Source of the DNA: Magnetominusculus dajiuhuensis
Lineage (GTDB): Bacteria; Nitrospirota; Thermodesulfovibrionia; Thermodesulfovibrionales; Magnetobacteriaceae
Assembly (NCBI RefSeq): GCF_046044395.1
Contig: NZ_JBJUSG010000032.1
Coordinates: forward strand, 1 to 29,078
Length of the DNA: 29,078 bases
Reading direction: 5' to 3'
Under the pieces are notes generated by a model, which saw only the letters and a list, made by a program, of their open reading frames with translations, had not been told where the DNA came from and made no database searches. The position numbers and the translations under genes were made by a program. The stretch's first letter is position 1. Each line of letters opens with the position of its first letter. Of this stretch, positions 24,607-29,078 are shown piece after piece.

Positions 24607-25179
24607 ATGCAACAGGAATTGTCCAGTACGAGCATCCTATATTTCTTTGCAGCCATAAACGGCCTGGTTATAGTCTCAGCAACGGCCTTTAAATACATAG
24701 CCGCATCTTTAGACAAAAAACCACAGGCGTACCCCAAAGAGATGGTTTACAATCTGAAAAACAGTGTTCTGGAGCTGGACAGGATTATGGCCATCGCGCA
24801 TGAGCTTGAGAGATACAGGGTTCCAATAGAAGTGATTTTTGACGTCAATCTTATACTTGATGAGATATTTACAAATATTATCACCCATGCGTACAGCGAC
24901 AGGAAAGAGCACATTATTCAAATCAGACAAAAAATTGAGGAGACACGAATTATCGTAGAGGTTCATGACGACGGCCGTGAGTTTAACCCGCTTGAAGCTC
25001 CGGCTTTCAATGCTGGTAAAACGATTGAGGAGATGACCCTGGATGGTCTCGGCATCCATTTGATTGCTCATTTGGCTGATTCGCTCAAATATCGCAGAGC
25101 AGATGGAAAAAATATTCTGACCTTTGAGAAGTCATTAGAGAAAAATACGGAAGAAAAAAATACGGAGTCCAAAAATTAA
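24607..25179 (+). CDS. RsbW-like histidine-kinase-type ATPase with N-terminal hydrophobic helix
   Basis: 190 residues. The C-terminal part (from about 46) is a GHKL ATP-binding domain of the anti-sigma-factor/serine kinase type: N-box DEIFTNIITHAY (85-96), G1-like VHDDGREFNP (119-128) and G2-like LDGLGIHLI (145-153). RsbW-type kinases phosphorylate an anti-anti-sigma partner and sequester sigma factors. The first 44 residues include an unusual hydrophobic stretch (SILYFFAAINGLVIVSATAF, 9-28) that may anchor it to the membrane. If the start were at the internal ATG (M46) the protein would be a normal-length RsbW, but AGGAG ten bases before the first ATG favours the long form. It lies three bases upstream of the first cytochrome gene, so it is co-transcribed. 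Confidence 0.8.
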   Translation: MQQELSSTSILYFFAAINGLVIVSATAFKYIAASLDKKPQAYPKEMVYNLKNSVLELDRIMAIAHELERYRVPIEVIFDVNLILDEIFTNIITHAYSDRKEHIIQIRQKIEETRIIVEVHDDGREFNPLEAPAFNAGKTIEEMTLDGLGIHLIAHLADSLKYRRADGKNILTFEKSLEKNTEEKNTESKN

Positions 25180-25182
25180 CCG

Positions 25183-25983
25183 ATGAATCTTATAAGAAAC
25201 TGTATGCTTGCTATAATTCTTGCTATAGTTTTTGCTATAATTGTTTTACCCTACTATGGGGGGTTATGTGCTTTTGCCGATGATGGTACAACCGTAGTTC
25301 CCCGATATATGCCCGTATATCGGGATATTAACCCCAATGATGCCCCGGAAAATATACATAACGCCGTTATGTCAGGGTACGATATCTTAATAAACACACC
25401 AGGATATTTTGGAGGCAAGCTCTCATGCGGGAACTGCCATTTTCTTGGCGGCTTAACGAAGGGCGGAAAAGACGGTGGTATTTCACTTCTTGGAGCAGCG
25501 GCAACCTACCCGCGCGGCAGCGCCGGTGAGGCTAAGGTAATTGATTTGCAAACTGCTGTCAGAAACTGTTTTTCTAAGAGTCTAAACATAAGCCCGCCCC
25601 CGCCACAGAGCCGCCAGATGCAGAGTATCATTGCATACCTGCATTGGATATCGCACGATATTCCAATTTATTCAAAAGTGCCCTGGCTTGGATTACCTCC
25701 GGTTTCATTGCCACAAAACCCTGATGCCCAAAACGGGGGGAAGGTGTACTCGACACACTGCGCAAAATGCCACGCTAAAGATGGCAGCGGCAATAAGGCC
25801 ACACCGCCACTGTGGGGACAAAATTCATACACCAATGCCTCGCCGTTTAATAACCAGAATATTTTTTCTGCATTTGTTTTATTTAATATGCCTAAAGGCA
25901 ACGCTAAGCTTTCTCAACAGCAGGCTCAGAACGTATCATCTTTCATCATGAGCCAATCAAGGCCGTTTTGGGTGGGGAAATGA
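25183..25983 (+). CDS. TsdA-like dihaem cytochrome c, divergent paralogue
   Basis: 266 residues, exported (signal/anchor helix about 9-31). Two haem sites, CGNCH (82-86) and CAKCH (193-197), lie in the layout of thiosulfate dehydrogenase TsdA. The C in VRNCFSKS (C129) aligns with the TsdA cysteine that ligates haem 1, and FNMPKG (M236) aligns with the distal haem-2 ligand. It departs from canonical TsdA: the R-S-x-N-G motif after the cysteine reads KSLNIS, and the GAGM loop after the second haem is replaced by NASPF. It may therefore pass electrons rather than catalyse. It overlaps the next gene by four bases (ATGA), so a stable complex with the fusion protein is likely. Confidence 0.85.
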   Translation: MNLIRNCMLAIILAIVFAIIVLPYYGGLCAFADDGTTVVPRYMPVYRDINPNDAPENIHNAVMSGYDILINTPGYFGGKLSCGNCHFLGGLTKGGKDGGISLLGAAATYPRGSAGEAKVIDLQTAVRNCFSKSLNISPPPPQSRQMQSIIAYLHWISHDIPIYSKVPWLGLPPVSLPQNPDAQNGGKVYSTHCAKCHAKDGSGNKATPPLWGQNSYTNASPFNNQNIFSAFVLFNMPKGNAKLSQQQAQNVSSFIMSQSRPFWVGK

Positions 25984-28022
25984 ATATATCCCAATTTATA
26001 AAAAATATTCTCTCAAGGAAATGGTATCCTGCCGTATTACGGTGGCCGACCGCCTTGTTTTTTGTCTTTCTTGTTTATGTGCTTTTATATGGCAGGACAG
26101 AGGCAAGATATAACCTGGGCCTTTCGATGACATGGTTTTTGTGGTGGTCAATTCTTCCTTTAATGTTTTTGGTGGTAGGGCGTTTTTGGTGTTCGATATG
26201 TCCATTTGCTATGGTAAACGATTTGGTTCAGAGGCTTGTGGGTAATAATCTGCCTGTGCCGATGTTTTTAAAAAGGTATGGGGCATGGATTACATATCTG
26301 TTGTTTATCTCTCTGATTTATACTGAATTTATTCTCGGCATAGTTCTCTCCACTCAGATATCCGCAATTCTGATGCTGACTCTTGCGACATTTGCGGTTA
26401 TCTCAGGGGCATTTTATACGAGGCGTACATGGTGCCGGTATCTGTGTCCATTAGGAGGTATGGCTACGATTTTTTCAAAGGCGGGAATGATTGAGCTAAA
26501 GGCACAGCCATCAATCTGCGCAAAATGCAAATCTATGGGGTGTTATAAGGGGGGTGAGAATACGCCGGGCTGTCCTGTGTTTTTAGTGCCAAGGATCAGT
26601 GAAAACCAACCCGCAAATTGCACTTACTGTGGAAATTGCGTTAAAAACTGCCCTAATGACTCCATCTCTATAGAAATCAGGCCACCCACAAGGGGGCTTT
26701 GGTTTTTACAAAAGCCAAAGCTTGAGGAATCCTTCCTTGCCGCCCTTTTCATAGGCGTAGGCCTAAGCCTGAGCATCATGCTTAGGAGCCAGCACTGGGC
26801 GGAGGGTTTTTTAGGCATCAAAAATTTGAATCTGAGCATCGCAGCCCTCTATGTGAGCGTTTTGGCGGCGCCGGTACTGTTGCTTTACGCGGTAAGCAGG
26901 TTTGTTTCTTACCGCACGGAGGAGCCTGTAAGTATTGTGTTTGCCAGATTTGGATACTTTCTGATTCCCCTTGCGTTTGCCAATCAGTTGGCTGTTGCCA
27001 CATTTCACGAGTTATTGGTAAACGGTAAACTGAGTTTATACAACATTATGGAAATGATAGGGTTACACAGGCCGCAGTCTGCCACAGCCCTTGTATCAAT
27101 GGAGATAATAAAAGTGTTTCAGATTCTTGTTTTGCTTGCAGGCGCCACAATGTCAGGGTTTTTGGCGCATCGAATTGCAAAATCCAATTACAAGGGTAAG
27201 CAGGTAACAGGGGCTTTTATACCGTTTTTGCTCTTATTGATCTTTATTGTTCCATGTTACTTTTATTTTTATTTTGCAGAACCGGAGCATAAGCCAACAG
27301 AGCATTTACAGTCACCCGTTGCAGCTATGCCGTCCTTATCTTTTCTGCCTCCAAAACCAGAGAATGCTCCGACCGGTATCAGAGAATACGTGTTGGCAGG
27401 ACTTAATATTATGGCCGAGACCAGCCGCTATGCCCCGGCTTTTACCGGTAATGCACTCTCCTGTACGAGTTGTCATTTTAACTCGGGTATGGAAAGCAAC
27501 AGAAAAGAAGGGGGTATATCTCTTGTCGGCGTTGCGGCTGTTTATCCTAAGTATACTAAAAGGCATGATTTTTCCACAGACCTGGTTACACGTATAAACG
27601 ATTGTTTTAAGCGCAGTTTAAACGGCAAGGCCCTTCCTGTTGAAAGTAAAGAAATGGTGTCAATAGTAACCTATCTGACATGGATATCCAAAGATATTCC
27701 CATATATGCCGATGTGCCGTGGCTTAGCGCAAAATTTCCCGACACAGGCCACAAACCTGATCCACTGGCCGGGCGGCTGCTGTTTGGACAGAAATGTGCC
27801 GCCTGCCATCACATGGACGGTTTGGGAACTAAGGGAGCGCCTCCGGTGTGGGGGCAGGGTTCCTATAATGACGGCGCGGGTATGAGCAGGCTGGACAGGT
27901 GCGCCCCATTTCTTTTATCCAATATGCCGCTTGATTACCCCGATCTTAGCCCCGACCAGGCCTTAGACCTTTGCGCCTTTATAAACGGAAAACCACGGCC
28001 AACTTTCATGGAAAAAATATAA
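25980..28022 (+). CDS. NapH/NosR-like membrane polyferredoxin fused to a TsdA-like dihaem cytochrome c
   Basis: 680 residues. The N-terminal half is a membrane Fe-S protein with helices near 22-37, 51-67, 103-125 and 128-146; CxxCP motifs CSICP (71-75) and CRYLCP (152-157) as in NapH/NosR; then C180/C183/C188/C198 and a classical 4Fe-4S set C214/C217/C220/C224. More helices follow at about 250-267, 284-308, 320-345, 376-397 and 411-432. After a Pro-rich linker (436-462) comes a complete TsdA-like module: CTSCH (495-499), the haem-1 cysteine in RINDCFKRSLNG (C542), CAACH (606-610), GSYNDGAGM and SNMP (M649). Quinol-linked electron exchange with thiosulfate or tetrathionate is the inferred role. 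The ATG overlaps the previous stop; a longer TTG start is unnecessary. Confidence 0.9.
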   Translation: MNISQFIKNILSRKWYPAVLRWPTALFFVFLVYVLLYGRTEARYNLGLSMTWFLWWSILPLMFLVVGRFWCSICPFAMVNDLVQRLVGNNLPVPMFLKRYGAWITYLLFISLIYTEFILGIVLSTQISAILMLTLATFAVISGAFYTRRTWCRYLCPLGGMATIFSKAGMIELKAQPSICAKCKSMGCYKGGENTPGCPVFLVPRISENQPANCTYCGNCVKNCPNDSISIEIRPPTRGLWFLQKPKLEESFLAALFIGVGLSLSIMLRSQHWAEGFLGIKNLNLSIAALYVSVLAAPVLLLYAVSRFVSYRTEEPVSIVFARFGYFLIPLAFANQLAVATFHELLVNGKLSLYNIMEMIGLHRPQSATALVSMEIIKVFQILVLLAGATMSGFLAHRIAKSNYKGKQVTGAFIPFLLLLIFIVPCYFYFYFAEPEHKPTEHLQSPVAAMPSLSFLPPKPENAPTGIREYVLAGLNIMAETSRYAPAFTGNALSCTSCHFNSGMESNRKEGGISLVGVAAVYPKYTKRHDFSTDLVTRINDCFKRSLNGKALPVESKEMVSIVTYLTWISKDIPIYADVPWLSAKFPDTGHKPDPLAGRLLFGQKCAACHHMDGLGTKGAPPVWGQGSYNDGAGMSRLDRCAPFLLSNMPLDYPDLSPDQALDLCAFINGKPRPTFMEKI

Positions 28023-28152
28023 GGGCAACATTGTCAGCAGTTTTTAGCCGGAGTACGTAAGCCGCCAACGGGCGGCAGCCCAAACGCAACAGATAAAACG
28101 TGGTGAGATTTACGGGGTGAAGGGGAGGTTACCTCCCCTTCGTCGTTAATCC
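28023..28152 (+). repeat. Dispersed 3'-end hairpin element, copy 2 (long form)
   Basis: It starts directly after the stop of the fusion gene with GGGCAACATT, then CCGGAGTAC, an extra segment containing hairpin GCCGCC-AACG-GGCGGC (28061-28076), AGATAAAACG, and a strong hairpin with 10-bp arms GAAGGGGAGG/CCTCCCCTTC and loop TTA (28119-28141), ending GTCGTTAATCC. It shares five blocks in order with 22649-22725 (minus). Being between convergent genes it may also end transcription; CCTTTTACTT follows. Confidence 0.75.
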
Positions 28153-28154
28153 TT

Positions 28155-28988
28155 TTACTTCTTTGATTGCGTTTTGGCCTCAAAATCCGGGCGTTCCTTT
28201 GAATTGATATAAGCGGCAACATCAATGGCGTCTTGTTCACTGAGATTTGCGGCCGCATAGGGCATGGAGGATTTAATGAACGAGGCCGCTGTCTGTAAAT
28301 TATACATACCGGCACCTTTGTTGTATGAGCGAGCACCCCAAAGCGGGGGGCAGCCACCCGGGGAGGCACCCGGCAGTTGTATTGCTTTAACGCCCTGCCC
28401 GTTTTCGCCGTGGCATGAGCTGCACTGCGATTCATAGACCTTCCTGCCATTTTCCATATTCGCGCTCCTGGGGTTGACGCTAAGGAGCTTCATGGTGTTA
28501 GGCCCTAAAGGTGCGACGGGGTTCATCTTAATGACAGTCCCCTCAGAAAGCCACGTAATATATGAGGCAATGGCAACAACCATCACGCTGTCAGCGGGGG
28601 GCCGAATGCCGTTCATACTTCGCATAAAGCAATCGGCGATTCTATCAGCAAGCGTGATGACGGCTTTTTCCCGTGGGGAGTATGCGGGATAGGCGGCGGC
28701 AACACCGATATAAGTCAGGGTTTTCAAATCCATACCATTGTTCAGATGGCAGCTTGAGCAGTTCAGGGCATTACCGTCGTATTGTTTGGACAGCGAGTGT
28801 CTGGAGGTCTTCAGGGAAATCTCCCTGCCAAGGGCAACAGTTCCACTAAGCTTTCCAGCGGAAACGACACCCTCTTCGCAAGTAGCCGACATTACCGGCA
28901 AAAGCGAATAAAAAATTATCGCTAATAGCAGCGTTTTAGAATATATAACATTTTTTTTCAAGTGTCTCACCCGCACACATTCTACCAT
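28155..28988 (-). CDS. tsdA: TsdA-like dihaem cytochrome c (probable thiosulfate dehydrogenase / tetrathionate reductase)
   Basis: About 277 residues, near the TsdA length. A signal sequence (TLLLAIIFYSLLPVMSA, about 19-35) is followed by haem site 1 CSSCH (77-81), the haem-1 ligand cysteine in DRIADCFMRSMNG (C120), haem site 2 CSSCH (189-193), PPLWGARSYNKGAGM (214-228) and SSMP (M242). It is the most canonical of the three paralogues. TsdA joins two thiosulfates to tetrathionate or runs the reverse. The Lys found before the Met in some TsdA enzymes is Ser here, so haem 2 is probably His/Met. Start: ATG 28988 with GAGG eight bases before; TTG 28961 is possible. It is convergent with the fusion gene and separately transcribed. 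Confidence 0.85.
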   Translation of the reverse strand: MVECVRVRHLKKNVIYSKTLLLAIIFYSLLPVMSATCEEGVVSAGKLSGTVALGREISLKTSRHSLSKQYDGNALNCSSCHLNNGMDLKTLTYIGVAAAYPAYSPREKAVITLADRIADCFMRSMNGIRPPADSVMVVAIASYITWLSEGTVIKMNPVAPLGPNTMKLLSVNPRSANMENGRKVYESQCSSCHGENGQGVKAIQLPGASPGGCPPLWGARSYNKGAGMYNLQTAASFIKSSMPYAAANLSEQDAIDVAAYINSKERPDFEAKTQSKK

Positions 28989-29078
28989 AAACTCCGCCTC
29001 TTCCTCAACAGGGTGCAACTTACGGCAGCGATTCTCGGTGAAGGCAAGAACGATACTGGTAGTATGTATAGTATAATC

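Noticed and set aside
28034..28450. 138-codon minus-strand frame overlapping the third cytochrome and the hairpin element
   Set aside because: It is out of frame with a clear TsdA-like gene and has no family features.

Overview
The window is bacterial, about half G+C, and reads as an anaerobe or facultative anaerobe with sulfur and multihaem/Fe-S redox chemistry. It carries a secretin, a thiocarboxylate-type sulfur carrier beside threonine-synthase-like enzymes, a NIL-domain protein, a Tat-exported Fe-S aldo/keto reductase, DsrE and rhodanese proteins, and three TsdA-like dihaem cytochromes. This would fit Nitrospirota (including magnetotactic lineages) or a deltaproteobacterial-type genome. 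That placement is an inference from gene content only.

Layout. 1-425: 3' end of an unidentified gene, then a short spacer with a hairpin and an 11-bp tandem repeat. 426-515: tRNA-Ser(UGA), minus strand. 590-3169: orphan gspD-type secretin. 3497-6413: a plus-strand operon of a zinc-ribbon threonine-synthase-like enzyme, a MoaD/ThiS-like sulfur carrier ending GG-Ser-Gln, a NIL-domain protein and a second threonine synthase. 6439-8226: AT-rich, solitary AIPR-family defence candidate with an N-terminal nuclease-like domain and its own promoter and palindromic operator. 8352-12076: two tandem AI-2E-family membrane proteins overlapping a family 5 solute-binding lipoprotein. 12156-14296: small secreted protein, cytoplasmic diguanylate cyclase, and an exported MORN-repeat protein. 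14614-16599: rplI and dnaB. 16655-17464: Memo-family protein. 17465-19463: an AT-rich methyltransferase/endonuclease pair placed tightly between Memo and the next operon. 19494-21602: Tat-exported aldo/keto reductase with an Fe-S tail, translationally coupled to a DUF6599-like protein. 21637-24304 (minus): double-cNMP/rhodanese protein, exported DsrE protein, then a lone PseG-like hydrolase. 24607-28022 (plus): RsbW-like ATPase, TsdA-like dihaem cytochrome, and a fusion of a NapH/NosR-like membrane polyferredoxin to a complete TsdA-like dihaem cytochrome. 28155-28988 (minus): a third TsdA-like cytochrome.

How the genes may work together. The strongest candidate for an undescribed system is the right-hand 5.8 kb. 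Each of the three TsdA-like modules keeps two CXXCH haem sites, the Cys that ligates haem 1 in thiosulfate dehydrogenase, and the distal Met. One module is joined in a single polypeptide to a membrane Fe-S protein of the kind that exchanges electrons with quinols. This predicts direct coupling of thiosulfate/tetrathionate (or a related sulfur couple) to the membrane quinone pool. The divergent rhodanese and DsrE genes would fit sulfur handling beside it. A second interesting locus is the ThrC-MoaD-NIL-ThrC operon, which fits thiocarboxylate-dependent homocysteine formation from O-phosphohomoserine.

Non-coding structure includes a dispersed hairpin element in two copies (22649-22725 and 28023-28152), each starting within a few bases of the stop codon of a gene in the sulfur/redox region. 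There is also a 14-bp-period array and spaced direct repeats in the divergent promoter region 24305-24606, and a 100-bp inverted-repeat element at 14392-14491.
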